A DNA stretch of 64,000 bases from an uncultured Rhodospirillales bacterium (lineage in GTDB: Bacteria > Pseudomonadota > Alphaproteobacteria > Azospirillales > Azospirillaceae): NCBI GenBank assembly GCA_903927615.1, contig CAIYNU010000077.1:27709-91708 (forward strand). Reading direction: 5' to 3'. A program made the translations under genes and the position numbers. Below the pieces are notes generated by a model. It searched no databases and was not told the DNA's origin. It was given only the letters and a program-made list of their open reading frames with translations. Below are positions 8,908 to 18,058 of this stretch, piece by piece; the first letter of the stretch is position 1, and every line of letters begins with the position of its first letter.

Positions 8908-11900
8908 TCAGGTCACCATCTCCGCCAACTCTTTCATCAACCGCAAAGTCCCTTTCAACCTCACTTCGGGATGATCCCAAGCGCGCAAACAGATCAGCTT
9001 GTGATCGGGACGCAGCTTGATGGTTCCGGCCTGTTTGGAAAGGTACGCGACCAACCGGGCGGGTTGCGTGAAGGTATTGTTGTGGAAGGTCAACACCGCG
9101 CCCTTGGGTCCGGCATCGACCCGCTCGACACCGGTGGTACGGCATAACTGTTTGATGGCCACCACCTGGAGCAAGTTATCCACCTCGGCCGGGAGCCGGC
9201 CGAAACGGTCGATCAACTCGGCCGCGAAAGCGTCCAGTTCGGCGCGGTCGATCAGATCGGCCAGTCGCCGATAGAGCCCCAACCGCACCGCCAGATCGGC
9301 AACATAGGTTTCGGGAATCAGAACCGGCATGCCCAAGTTGATCTGAGGTGTCCAGCGTTCGCCGGCATCCGGCCCCGGTGCGGCACTGGCGCCTGAACGC
9401 GCGGTGGCCACCGCCTCTTCCAGCATGTGCTGGTAAAGCTCGACCCCCACTTCGCGAATGTGCCCCGACTGTTCCTCTCCCAACAAATTTCCCGCGCCGC
9501 GGATATCCATGTCATGGGACGCGAGCTGAAAACCCGCACCCAAACTGTCCAATGTTTCCATAACGTGAAGCCGCTGCTTCGCCGCCTCGGACAACACAAC
9601 CTTCGGCACATAAGTCAGGTAGGCGTACCCGCGCAATTTCGAGCGCCCGACCCGGCCCCGCAACTGATAAAGCTGGGCCAGGCCGAACAGATCCGCACGA
9701 TGAATGATCAGCGTGTTGGCGTTGGGAATATCGAGACCGGACTCGATGATGTTGGTGGCCAACAGCACATCGAAGGCGCGATCGTCAAAGGCGGTCATCA
9801 CCTCTTCCAGATCGCCCGCCGACATCTGCCCATGAGCCGTCACCACCTTGACCTCGGGCACCAACTCGCGCAACCGCTCGGTCACCTTTGCCAGGTCTTC
9901 AATCCGCGGGCAAACGTAAAAGCTCTGTCCGCCCCGGTAATGTTCGCGCAGAATGGCTTCACGAATCACCACCGGGTCAAACGGCAACACAAAAGTTCGA
10001 ACCGCCAGCCGATCGACCGGCGGCGTTGCGATCACCGTCAGTTCCCGCACACCAGACAGGGCCATCTGCAAAGTTCGCGGAATCGGCGTTGCGGTCAATG
10101 TCACCACATGGACATCGGCGCGCAACTCCTTAAGGCGCTCCTTTTGCTTGACGCCGAAATGCTGCTCTTCGTCCACGATCACCAGCCCCAACCGCTTGAA
10201 GCTGATGGTTTTCGAGAGCAGCGCGTGGGTGCCCACCAGAATATCGAGGATGCCGTCGGCCGCTTCCTTACGGATGCGGGTCGCGTCTTTGGGCGTAACC
10301 AGCCGGGAAATCTGTTCCACCCGGACCGGCAGGCCGGCAAACCGGGCCGAGAAGGTGCGATAATGCTGACGCGCCAGCAGCGTGGTGGGAACCACCACCG
10401 CCACTTGCAGGCCGGAAAGCGCGGTGACAAACGCCGCCCGCAGCGCCACCTCGGTCTTGCCGAAACCGACATCGCCACAGACCAACCGGTCCATCGGCCG
10501 GCCAGAGCCCAAATCCGTCAGAACATCGGTAATGGCGTTCGCCTGGTCTTCGGTTTCGGGATAGGGAAACCGGGCGGCGAATTCGGCATAGAGGCCTTCG
10601 GGCGCGGTCAGCCGTTCGCCCCTGCGCAGTTCGCGCTCGGCTGCGATGCGCAGCAGAGCGTCGGCCATATCCTTGAGCCGCTTCTTGACCCGCGCCCGCC
10701 GCCCCTGCCAGGCGGTGCCGCCCAACCGATCAAGCTGAGCGCCGGCATCTTCGGAGCCGTAGCGCGACAACAGGTCGAGATTTTCCACCGGCACGAACAG
10801 CTTCTCGTTACCGTCGTAGACGATCCGCAAGCAGTCGTGAGGCGCGCCCGTCACCGTCACGGTTTCGAGTCCATCGAACCGGCCGATGCCGTATTCCACA
10901 TGGACCACCAGATCACCGGCGGCCAGACCGGCCGCTTCGGCGATGAAATTGGCGGCGCGGCGCCGCTTGCGGGGCGGACGGGCCAGACGGTCGCCGAGAA
11001 TATCCTGCTCGGTGATGACCGCCAGATCGCCGGTGACGAAACCATGCTCGACGCCCAGCACGATCATGGCGAGCGTGCCGCGACCGAAGCGTTGGGCTTC
11101 CGGCCAGGACTCCGCGGTCTTCAGCCCGGCGATGCCGTGGTCGGCCAGCACCGATTGCAACCGGTCCCGCGAGCCCTGGCTATAGCCGGCCACCATCACC
11201 CGCCGGCCGCCCTGGGCCAACTCGACGATGTGCTGATGCACCGCGTCGAAGACATTGAGGTCGGGACGGGCTCGGGCCTCGGTAAAGTCGTGACCGCGCC
11301 GCCCGCCGGCATCCAGTTGACCGATCAGCCCGGGTGGCACCGCAAAGGGTGCAAGCTGCACCACCGCGTGGCAGCCGGTGATCAGTTCCCAATCGTCGCG
11401 GTCAAGATAGAGCCGGCCGGGAGTCAACGGCTTGTAGGCCGGAATGCTGGCGGCCCGCTCGGCCGCCCGCAGGGTGCGGCGGGCGTCATAGAAGTCGGCG
11501 ACCTGGGCCAGTCGGGAGTCCCGCGCCTCTTCGGCCTGATGATCGAAACTGATGATGGCCTGGGGCAGGTAGTCTGACAGGGTTTCCAGGCCAGAATGAA
11601 ACAGCGGCAGCCAATGCTCCATGCCGGGATGCTTGCGACCGGCGCTGATCGCCTCGTACAGCGGGTCCTGGTCGGTGACGGCCCCGAACAGTTCCCGATA
11701 GCCGGTGCGGAAGCGGGCAATGGAGGGCTCGTCCAGGAACAGTTCGGCCATGGGTTTCAGGCGCACCCGGTCCCGCTTTTCGGTGGTCCGTTGGGACAAC
11801 GGGTCGAAGGCCCGTACCCCATCCAGTTCATCACCGAACAGGTCGAGGCGGAGCGGTTCTTCGGTCCCCGGCGGGAACAGGTCGACGATGCCGCCCCGCA

Positions 11901-12399
11901 TGGCGTATTCGCCGGGCTCGCGCACGGTCTGCGCCCGATTATAGCCGTTATGCGTAAGGTACCGCTGGAGTTGCGCCAGATCGAGTCGCTCGCCGATTCC
12001 CGCCTGGAAACCGGCCTGGCGCAGGGCGCTCCGCGGCGGCAGCTTTTGGACCATGCCGTTGATGGTGGTCAGGACCAACCGGCCGCCGCCATGGGGAACC
12101 GGCTCCAGCACCTGGGTCAGGGTATCGATCCGTTTGCTGACGATCGCCGGATTGGGCGACAACCGGTCGTAGGGCAGGCAGTCCCAGGCCGGAAACGACA
12201 GCACCTCCAACTCGGGCGCGAAGAATGCCAGCATCTCAGCCAGCCGCGCCGCCCGGCCATCGTCCAAAGCAACGTGAAGCACGCCGGCCGGCCCCGCCTT
12301 GGCCGCCAGCGCCGCCAGCACCCGGACATCGGCCCCCTCGGGCGCGCCGCCGATCAGCAGGCGTCCGGGCCGCCCCGGGGTAAGATCAAACTTCAACAA
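8908..12399 (-). CDS. mfd: Transcription-repair coupling factor Mfd
   Basis: This is a full-length Mfd of 1163 residues. The N-terminal UvrB-like modules include FPAWDCLPYDRLSPNP. Next is a CarD-type RNA polymerase interaction domain (GDLVVHVEYGIGRFDGLE). The RecG-like motor has Walker A GDVGFGKTEVALRA near residue 640, the DEEQHFGVKQKERL box near 741, TATPIPRTLQMA and QLRGRVGRS, and a TRCF C-terminal domain follows. Mfd removes RNA polymerase stalled at DNA lesions and recruits UvrA. Together with the photolyase, the window carries two UV-damage functions. sdhE lies 9 bases upstream and is probably cotranscribed. Confidence 0.98.
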   Translation of the reverse strand: MLKFDLTPGRPGRLLIGGAPEGADVRVLAALAAKAGPAGVLHVALDDGRAARLAEMLAFFAPELEVLSFPAWDCLPYDRLSPNPAIVSKRIDTLTQVLEPVPHGGGRLVLTTINGMVQKLPPRSALRQAGFQAGIGERLDLAQLQRYLTHNGYNRAQTVREPGEYAMRGGIVDLFPPGTEEPLRLDLFGDELDGVRAFDPLSQRTTEKRDRVRLKPMAELFLDEPSIARFRTGYRELFGAVTDQDPLYEAISAGRKHPGMEHWLPLFHSGLETLSDYLPQAIISFDHQAEEARDSRLAQVADFYDARRTLRAAERAASIPAYKPLTPGRLYLDRDDWELITGCHAVVQLAPFAVPPGLIGQLDAGGRRGHDFTEARARPDLNVFDAVHQHIVELAQGGRRVMVAGYSQGSRDRLQSVLADHGIAGLKTAESWPEAQRFGRGTLAMIVLGVEHGFVTGDLAVITEQDILGDRLARPPRKRRRAANFIAEAAGLAAGDLVVHVEYGIGRFDGLETVTVTGAPHDCLRIVYDGNEKLFVPVENLDLLSRYGSEDAGAQLDRLGGTAWQGRRARVKKRLKDMADALLRIAAERELRRGERLTAPEGLYAEFAARFPYPETEDQANAITDVLTDLGSGRPMDRLVCGDVGFGKTEVALRAAFVTALSGLQVAVVVPTTLLARQHYRTFSARFAGLPVRVEQISRLVTPKDATRIRKEAADGILDILVGTHALLSKTISFKRLGLVIVDEEQHFGVKQKERLKELRADVHVVTLTATPIPRTLQMALSGVRELTVIATPPVDRLAVRTFVLPFDPVVIREAILREHYRGGQSFYVCPRIEDLAKVTERLRELVPEVKVVTAHGQMSAGDLEEVMTAFDDRAFDVLLATNIIESGLDIPNANTLIIHRADLFGLAQLYQLRGRVGRSKLRGYAYLTYVPKVVLSEAAKQRLHVMETLDSLGAGFQLASHDMDIRGAGNLLGEEQSGHIREVGVELYQHMLEEAVATARSGASAAPGPDAGERWTPQINLGMPVLIPETYVADLAVRLGLYRRLADLIDRAELDAFAAELIDRFGRLPAEVDNLLQVVAIKQLCRTTGVERVDAGPKGAVLTFHNNTFTQPARLVAYLSKQAGTIKLRPDHKLICLRAWDHPEVRLKGTLRLMKELAEMVT

Positions 12400-12408
12400 G
12401 GACGCAGG

Positions 12409-12687
12409 TCAATTCAAAGACGGTGAAACGACGCGAAACGCCTTCAGCAGCGCCATCACATCGTGGTCATAGTCCGGCGGCACCGGCGCCCGGCCGACAT
12501 ACCAGTCGTAGAGGTCGGCGTCGGCCATCTCCAGCAAAGCCTCAAAGCGGTCAAGTTGCTGGTCGGAAAATCCATCCACATGAGCGTCGGCAAAACCACC
12601 CATCAGCAAGTCGGACTCGCGCATGCCGCGGTGCCAGGCACGAAACCGCAAACGCTTGCGGCGAATCTCGATCGGTTCGGAACTCAT
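12409..12687 (-). CDS. sdhE: SdhE/CptB family FAD assembly factor for succinate dehydrogenase
   Basis: The protein has 92 residues, the usual size. The conserved RGMRESD segment (RGxxE motif) follows RKRLRFRAWH, and the C-terminal part contains LYDWYVGRAPVP. SdhE binds the flavoprotein subunit of succinate dehydrogenase and promotes covalent attachment of FAD. It sits immediately upstream of mfd, a placement also known in other alphaproteobacteria. The sdh genes themselves are not in the window. Confidence 0.92.
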   Translation of the reverse strand: MSSEPIEIRRKRLRFRAWHRGMRESDLLMGGFADAHVDGFSDQQLDRFEALLEMADADLYDWYVGRAPVPPDYDHDVMALLKAFRVVSPSLN

Positions 12688-12971
12688 GAAAATCCACCAG
12701 GAACTGCAAGGGCCGGCATGATAGCGGGGTCGCGAAGGTACGGCAACCGGAACCGCCGGCCAAGCCCACGGCCCCGGTCTAGCCGTCGACGTGAATCCGG
12801 GATTCGGGCTTCACGGACCTTCGGAACACAAATCCCGCCGTTCACCCGGACTCTTCGGTCGGGGAAGGTATTTGACGCCGGCCCGTCAGACTCCTTGATC
12901 TGGCCCCGAACTTGAGGATGAATAGGGGCGCGGGGCAACGAACCGGTTGGCGAGCCGATAAGGAGACGGGC

Positions 12972-13646
12972 ATGGGGAGACGGGGCATCGGGCGATTGGG
13001 GCCTGGATTAGGGCTGGGACTCGCCATACTGATCGCGGTGGCCACAGTGCCGGCGGCGGCCGACCCGACGGCAAGCTTCGACTGCACCAAGGCACGCACC
13101 ATCACCGAAAAGGCGATCTGTAAAGAGGATTCGTTGGCGTGGCTGGATATGCAGTTAAATCAACTGTATACGGATGTCCGCCAGCTTCAGGACGAAGGCG
13201 CGCGCTTGGCCCTGCGCGACGAACAGCGCGATTGGGTTGCCCGTCGCGATGCGTGTGGCGGCGTCAGCGCCTGCATCACCAAACTGTACTGGCAACGATT
13301 GCAGGCGCTGGCCGGCCGGATCAGCAAGCGGGGCCTGACCGGATTCTTCGAGTATGCCGAAAAGGGCATGGCCGGTTCTTTGGGCCTGGTCGAGTTTCCC
13401 GGCAACCGTGCCGCCGGTTGGATCGAAACCATCAATCTCGGTCGGGGCCACATGTGCCAGGTCGATATGGCGGACCTGCGCGTGGATAGCCAAACGCTGA
13501 CCTGGAATGATCCCGAGGAAGTGGACGGCAAGCACTGTCGGGTCGATCTCACCATCGGTCCGGGCGGCGCCGTGGTGGCCGGTCAGAACTGCCGCAATTG
13601 GTGTGGTATGGCGGGCTACTTCGAGGGACATTACCAGCGCCGATGA
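12972..13646 (+). CDS. Secreted LprI-like (DUF1311) protein
   Basis: The start at 12972 is preceded by AAGGAGACGGGC, an excellent ribosome site. An upstream in-frame ATG at 12912 is less likely. A signal peptide ([10 protein letters not shown]..., cleavage after AAA or AAAD) leads into a DUF1311/LprI-type segment: [26 protein letters not shown] and [16 protein letters not shown], with the paired cysteines of that family. Proteins of this type include periplasmic lysozyme inhibitors, but most are uncharacterised. The C-terminal half ([13 protein letters not shown]...[15 protein letters not shown]) carries further cysteines and has no name I recognise. It precedes the his cluster by 88 bases. 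Confidence 0.8.
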   Translation: MGRRGIGRLGPGLGLGLAILIAVATVPAAADPTASFDCTKARTITEKAICKEDSLAWLDMQLNQLYTDVRQLQDEGARLALRDEQRDWVARRDACGGVSACITKLYWQRLQALAGRISKRGLTGFFEYAEKGMAGSLGLVEFPGNRAAGWIETINLGRGHMCQVDMADLRVDSQTLTWNDPEEVDGKHCRVDLTIGPGGAVVAGQNCRNWCGMAGYFEGHYQRR

Positions 13647-13734
13647 GCACCAGCGCCGATCACCGCCGATCAACCCCGGCGTCCCGGCGGTCACCCCCGA
13701 TTCGCCTCACATCCGACAACAGACCCGATCAACC

Positions 13735-14394
13735 ATGACCAATGCCCCGCCCGTTCCGCCCCCTGCCCTCACCACCCGTCGCGCCATCGTGAACCGCATC
13801 ACCCGGGAAACCCGCATCCGGGTCGAGGTCGACCTGGATGGACGAGGCCGGTCGGAAATCCGGACGGGCCTTGGCTTTCTCGACCACATGCTGGAGCAGT
13901 TGGCCCGGCACGGACTGATCGACCTGACGGTTCATACCGACGGAGACCTGCATATTGACGGCCATCACACCACCGAAGATACCGGCATCGCCATCGGTCA
14001 GGCGATCAGCCAAGCCCTCGGGGACCGGCGGGGGATCAGCCGGTATGGCCATGCCTATGTCCCCATGGACGAAACCCTGACCCGGGTTGCTCTCGACCTG
14101 TCGAATCGGCCATACTTGGTGTGGAAGGTCGGGTTCAGCCGGGATAAACTCGGTGACATGGACACCGAGTTGTTTAGGGAATGGTTCCAAGCTTTTGCCC
14201 AAGCCGCGGGCGCGACGTTGCACGTTGAAGCGTTTTATGGTGAAAACAATCACCACATCGTCGAAAGCTGCTACAAAGCCCTGGCCCGGGCGTTGCGGAC
14301 CGCGGTCGCCATCGATCCACGCCAGGCCGGGGAAGTTCCCTCGACCAAGGGAACCCTCGGCGGTTCACCAAGCCCAACCGGATCACCACCCTAA
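13735..14394 (+). CDS. hisB: Imidazoleglycerol-phosphate dehydratase
   Basis: HisB dehydrates imidazole glycerol phosphate in histidine synthesis. The protein has 219 residues from the ATG at 13735. It shows the metal-binding histidine motifs expected: [28 protein letters not shown] and [16 protein letters not shown]. It is the single-function form without a phosphatase domain. The usual C terminus (STKG-L) is followed by about ten extra residues rich in Gly, Ser and Pro. It opens the cluster hisB-hisH-GNAT-hisA-hisF-hisE, all in one direction with short gaps. Confidence 0.97.
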   Translation: MTNAPPVPPPALTTRRAIVNRITRETRIRVEVDLDGRGRSEIRTGLGFLDHMLEQLARHGLIDLTVHTDGDLHIDGHHTTEDTGIAIGQAISQALGDRRGISRYGHAYVPMDETLTRVALDLSNRPYLVWKVGFSRDKLGDMDTELFREWFQAFAQAAGATLHVEAFYGENNHHIVESCYKALARALRTAVAIDPRQAGEVPSTKGTLGGSPSPTGSPP

Positions 14395-14415
14395 CCCCCC
14401 CTGGAGACCCCGCCC

Positions 14416-15063
14416 CTGTCTACCGTCGCCATCATCGATTACGGATCGGGCAACCTGCGCTCCGCAGCCAAGGCTTTCGAGCGGGCGGCGGCAGAGCATA
14501 CCCTAACCCGCACCATCCTGGTTACGGCCGATGCCGAAATGGTCCGTCGCGCCGATCATGTGGTTCTACCGGGGGTGGGCGCCTTCGCGGATTGCATGCG
14601 CGGCCTGAACGACGTCCCGGGAATGCAGGAGGCCCTCAAGGAAGCGGTGCTGGGCCGCGGCGTTCCCTTCCTGGGCATCTGCGTCGGCATGCAGTTGATG
14701 GCCGAGCGAGGCTTTGAACACGGACTGGCCCAAGGCCTCGGCTGGATTCCCGGTGACGTGGTCCCGCTGGCTCCGACCGATGCCGCACTCAAGGTGCCGC
14801 ACATGGGCTGGAACAATCTCGTGATGCTCCGGGGGGATCATCCGGTCCTGGCCGGCCTGCCGGAGTCGATGCATGGTTACTTCGTCCACTCCTATCAACT
14901 TCAATGCGCCGATCCCGGACATCGGTTGGCGACCGTTGATTATGGCGGCGACGTGACCGCCGTCATCGGACGCGACAACCTGATCGGAACCCAATTTCAC
15001 CCGGAAAAGAGTCAGGCGGCAGGATTGCATCTGATCGCCAACTTCCTTGGCTGGCGACCTTAG
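14416..15063 (+). CDS. hisH: Imidazole glycerol phosphate synthase glutaminase subunit, apparent CTG start
   Basis: HisH hydrolyses glutamine and passes ammonia to HisF. The conserved N terminus ([22 protein letters not shown]) is present but has no ATG, GTG or TTG in front. The frame runs back to the hisB stop at 14392 with only CTG at 14416 or 14401 as candidates. CTG 14416 lies at the expected place, with GGAG about 9 bases upstream. The first ATG, at 14539, would delete the first 41 residues, including the DYGSGN motif. The catalytic triad is intact when counted from 14416: Cys89 (GICVGMQ), His195 and Glu197 (FHPEKSQ). The product has 215 residues, a normal length. Confidence 0.92.
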   Translation: MSTVAIIDYGSGNLRSAAKAFERAAAEHTLTRTILVTADAEMVRRADHVVLPGVGAFADCMRGLNDVPGMQEALKEAVLGRGVPFLGICVGMQLMAERGFEHGLAQGLGWIPGDVVPLAPTDAALKVPHMGWNNLVMLRGDHPVLAGLPESMHGYFVHSYQLQCADPGHRLATVDYGGDVTAVIGRDNLIGTQFHPEKSQAAGLHLIANFLGWRP

Positions 15064-15066
15064 CCC

Positions 15067-15639
15067 ATGTCAGCGCCCCCCGCGACCCCGCCCCCGACCG
15101 TTTCGATCACACGGGTCGACAAGCTGCGGCCGGCCGACCTTCATGACCTCGGCGACGCGGCCGAGCAGGCGATCCGGGACGGCGGCGGCTTCGGCTGGCT
15201 GGAAGCCCCAACCCGCGACCTGATGGAACGCTACTGGCGTGGGGTCATGCTCATTCCGGACCGCAGCTTGTTTGTGGGAAGACTCGACGGCGTGATCGGC
15301 GGTTCGGTACAATTGGTCCGGCCGCCACGCAATAACGAAGCCCAGGCTCATACCGCCATCGTCACAACCTGTTTCGTCGCCCCCTGGGCACGCGGACACG
15401 GATTGGCCCGGCGGCTGATTCAGGCCGCGGAGACCGAGGCCCGGGCCACGGGTGTACGTGTACTGAACCTGGACGTCCGGGCAACCCAAGAGCCGGCCGT
15501 TCGCCTGTTTGAATCTTTGGGCTTTATTTGTTGGGGAAGCCACCCCTATTATGCCCGCGTCGGTGAGAAGGCCATAGTCGGCCGCTACTATTATAAGGAC
15601 CTGACCGAACCGACCGGACAAACCGACCCCAAACTCTGA
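15067..15639 (+). CDS. GNAT family N-acetyltransferase inside the his cluster
   Basis: The protein has 190 residues with a GNAT fold. The acetyl-CoA loop reads [15 protein letters not shown] near residue 115, after TTCFVAPWA, and is followed by [21 protein letters not shown], the typical C-terminal half. The substrate is unknown. It begins 4 bases after hisH and lies before hisA. A GNAT gene at this place is common in Rhodospirillales his clusters, as I recall. It may be translationally coupled to hisH, but nothing shows a direct role in histidine synthesis. Confidence 0.85.
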   Translation: MSAPPATPPPTVSITRVDKLRPADLHDLGDAAEQAIRDGGGFGWLEAPTRDLMERYWRGVMLIPDRSLFVGRLDGVIGGSVQLVRPPRNNEAQAHTAIVTTCFVAPWARGHGLARRLIQAAETEARATGVRVLNLDVRATQEPAVRLFESLGFICWGSHPYYARVGEKAIVGRYYYKDLTEPTGQTDPKL

Positions 15640-15692
15640 TCTTACCAATATCACCCCAGTCTGACGACACATCACCGGGACACGCGGCCGCA

Positions 15693-16454
15693 ATGATTCT
15701 CTATCCCGCCATTGATCTCAAAGACGGCGCTTGCGTCAGGCTGGTACGGGGCGTGATGGACCACGCCACGGTGTTCAACACCGATCCCGGCGACCAGGCT
15801 CAGGCGTTCGAAGAGCAAGGCTTCGACTGGTTACATCTGGTCGACCTGAACGGCGCCTTCGCCGGACACCCGGTCAATGGCGACGCCGTTGACCGGGTTC
15901 TGGCCGCCATCACCATACCGGTCCAATTGGGTGGCGGCATCCGCAACCTTCAGACCATTGAAGATTGGCTGGAACGGGGCATCCGGCGGGTGATCCTCGG
16001 CACCGTGGCGCTCCACCAGCCCGAACTGGTCAAGGAAGCATGCCGGCGCTTTCCCGGCCAGATCGCGGTGGGGATCGATGCCCGCGAGGGCTTCGTCGCG
16101 GTTTCGGGTTGGGCCGAATCCTCCACGGTCCGGGTCCTTGACCTGGCGTTACGCTACGAGGACTGCGGCGTGGCCGCCATCATCTATACCGACATCAACC
16201 GCGACGGCGCCATGGGCGGCGTCAACGTCGAGGCCACGGCCGACCTTGCCTTCGCCCTGACCACGCCGGTCATCGCCTCGGGCGGCGTCTCGTCCATCGC
16301 CGACCTGCGCGCGCTCAAAGCCGAGGAGCATACCGGCATCGACGGTGTGATCGTCGGTCGCGCCCTTTACGACGGCCGGATCGACCCCAAGGAAGCCCTG
16401 GCCCTGCTCTCGGAAAGCGGCAAAGTCCCGGCAACCGGAGCCTCCGAATGCTGA
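15693..16454 (+). CDS. hisA: ProFAR isomerase
   Basis: HisA isomerises ProFAR to PRFAR. The 253-residue protein has the half-barrel repeats of the HisA/HisF family: PAIDLKDG (catalytic Asp8) at the start, PVQLGGGIR in the middle, [10 protein letters not shown] and [14 protein letters not shown] (second catalytic Asp) later, and ASGGVSS and [11 protein letters not shown] near the end. The last seven bases overlap the start of hisF, so translation of the two is probably coupled. Confidence 0.97.
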   Translation: MILYPAIDLKDGACVRLVRGVMDHATVFNTDPGDQAQAFEEQGFDWLHLVDLNGAFAGHPVNGDAVDRVLAAITIPVQLGGGIRNLQTIEDWLERGIRRVILGTVALHQPELVKEACRRFPGQIAVGIDAREGFVAVSGWAESSTVRVLDLALRYEDCGVAAIIYTDINRDGAMGGVNVEATADLAFALTTPVIASGGVSSIADLRALKAEEHTGIDGVIVGRALYDGRIDPKEALALLSESGKVPATGASEC

Positions 16455-17230
16455 AGAGCCGCGTCATTCCCTGCCTCGACGTCAAGGACGGCCGGGTCGT
16501 CAAGGGCGTCAATTTCGTCGATCTGGTGGATGCCGGCGACCCGGTGGAGCAAGCTCGTGTCTATGACCGCGAAGGCGCCGACGAGCTGACGTTTCTCGAT
16601 ATCACCGCGAGCCACGAAGGCCGGGACACGCTTTACGACGTGGTGCGCCGCACGGCCGAACAGGTGTTCATGCCTCTGACCGTCGGCGGCGGGGTCCGGA
16701 CGGTCGATGACATCCGCAAGCTGTTGCTGGCCGGCGCCGACAAAGTCTCGATCAACACTGCGGCGGTTGACCGGCCGGACTTGGTGCGTGAGGCGGCCGA
16801 AAAATTCGGCAGCCAATGCATTGTGGTGGCCATCGACGCCAAACGCGCAACCGCCGTTGGCGCCACCGGCTGGGAGGTGTTCACCCATGGCGGACGGCGG
16901 CCGACCGGCCTGGATGTGGTTGACTGGGCGCGACGCCTGACGGCGCTCGGCGCCGGCGAGGTGCTGCTGACTTCCATGGACCGCGACGGCACCCGCTCGG
17001 GCTTTGACCTGGCGCTGACCCGGGCGGTGGCCGACGCCGTGACCGTGCCGGTGATCGCGTCCGGCGGAGTCGGGACCCTGAGCCATATGGTGGAGGGAAT
17101 CCGGGACGGCCACGCCAGCGCCGTGCTGGCCGCCTCGATCTTCCATTTCGGTATGTTTTCCATCGCCGAGACCAAGGCGGCCATGGCCTCCGCCGGAATT
17201 CCTGTCCGTATCACCACCAACCCGGGGTAA
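16448..17230 (+). CDS. hisF: Imidazole glycerol phosphate synthase cyclase subunit
   Basis: HisF uses ammonia from HisH to convert PRFAR to imidazole glycerol phosphate and AICAR. The protein has 260 residues. [19 protein letters not shown] supplies catalytic Asp11, TVGGGVR and IDAKRA follow, and [15 protein letters not shown] supplies the second Asp. ASGGVGT and [11 protein letters not shown] complete the phosphate-binding half-barrel. It overlaps hisA by seven bases and is followed four bases later by hisE. Confidence 0.98.
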   Translation: MLKSRVIPCLDVKDGRVVKGVNFVDLVDAGDPVEQARVYDREGADELTFLDITASHEGRDTLYDVVRRTAEQVFMPLTVGGGVRTVDDIRKLLLAGADKVSINTAAVDRPDLVREAAEKFGSQCIVVAIDAKRATAVGATGWEVFTHGGRRPTGLDVVDWARRLTALGAGEVLLTSMDRDGTRSGFDLALTRAVADAVTVPVIASGGVGTLSHMVEGIRDGHASAVLAASIFHFGMFSIAETKAAMASAGIPVRITTNPG

Positions 17231-17234
17231 GCGC

Positions 17235-17582
17235 ATGGCTGACGACACCGCCAAACCCACTGCCGAAGTCCTGGATCGCCTGTACCGGACGGTCCTGTCG
17301 CGTCGGGGGGCCGATCCATCCACCTCGTACACCGCCAAGCTGCTGAGCCGCGGCACCGCCAAGATCGCCCAGAAGGTCGGCGAGGAAGCCGTCGAGACGG
17401 TCATTGAGGCCATGCGCGGTGACCGCGACAAGCTTGCGGACGAAAGTGCCGATCTCCTTTACCATCTGGTGGTGTTGTGGGCCGACGCCAAGCTGGCGCC
17501 CGCCGAAGTTTATACCCGGCTCGCCGCCCGCGAAGGCGTCGGTGGACTGGAAGAAAAGAAAGCGCGCAAGCCGGTCAATTGA
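17235..17582 (+). CDS. hisE: Phosphoribosyl-ATP pyrophosphatase
   Basis: HisE hydrolyses phosphoribosyl-ATP to phosphoribosyl-AMP. The 115-residue protein has the MazG-like core: [29 protein letters not shown], then [16 protein letters not shown], with the acidic residues that bind magnesium. It is a separate HisE rather than a HisIE fusion. The hisI gene is not seen here. Confidence 0.96.
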   Translation: MADDTAKPTAEVLDRLYRTVLSRRGADPSTSYTAKLLSRGTAKIAQKVGEEAVETVIEAMRGDRDKLADESADLLYHLVVLWADAKLAPAEVYTRLAAREGVGGLEEKKARKPVN

Positions 17583-17610
17583 TCCCGCGGTTGGTCACTG
17601 GGAGGCAGAC

Positions 17611-17985
17611 GTGAGCGACTATGACCCTAATAACATTTTTGCCCGTATCCTTCGCGGCGAGCTGCCGTGTGCCAAGGTTTTTGAGGACGACCATGTCCTG
17701 GCCTTCAACGACATCCATCCCCAGGCCCCCGTTCATGTCCTGGTAATCCCCAAGGGCGCCTATATTTCCCTTGATGACTTCGGCGCACGTGCCAGCGATA
17801 CGGAAATCGCGGCCCTGTTCAGAGCCGTAGCCACCATCGCCCGACAGTTGGAGATCGACGTCTCCGGCTACCGTTTCCTGGCCAACCACGGCACCAACGC
17901 CCACCAGGAAGTCCCCCATTTCCACGTTCATCTGTTTGGTGGCCGAAAGCTGGGGCCGATGCTGAGCCGCAAAACCACTGAATAA
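17611..17985 (+). CDS. HIT domain (histidine triad) nucleotide-binding protein
   Basis: The product has 124 residues from a GTG at 17611, preceded by GGGAGG at a good distance. The sequence begins VSDYDPNNIFARILRGELP. It has LAFNDIHPQAPVHVLVIPK and the triad EVPHFHVHLFGG near the C terminus (H-x-H-x-H), with the catalytic central His. HINT-type enzymes hydrolyse nucleoside phosphoramidates. It sits 28 bases after hisE, and HIT genes commonly follow hisE in alphaproteobacteria, so it is probably the last gene of the his operon. Confidence 0.95.
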   Translation: MSDYDPNNIFARILRGELPCAKVFEDDHVLAFNDIHPQAPVHVLVIPKGAYISLDDFGARASDTEIAALFRAVATIARQLEIDVSGYRFLANHGTNAHQEVPHFHVHLFGGRKLGPMLSRKTTE

Positions 17986-18058
17986 CGATCGGCAACCACG
18001 CGTATCTCGCCGATACGCCTGACCACCCGAAATTACTCCACGAGAGTCGGCAATTCTG

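Noticed and set aside
7373..9145. Long open frame opposite the porin and into the tandem repeat
   Set aside because: It is antisense to the porin, whose signal peptide and terminal Phe are clear, and the frame stays open partly because the 18-bp repeat has no stop in that frame.
12790..12815. Possible terminator CGTGAA...TTCACG between sdhE and the LprI-like gene
   Set aside because: No gene ends there, because the flanking genes are divergent, and the stem is interrupted.
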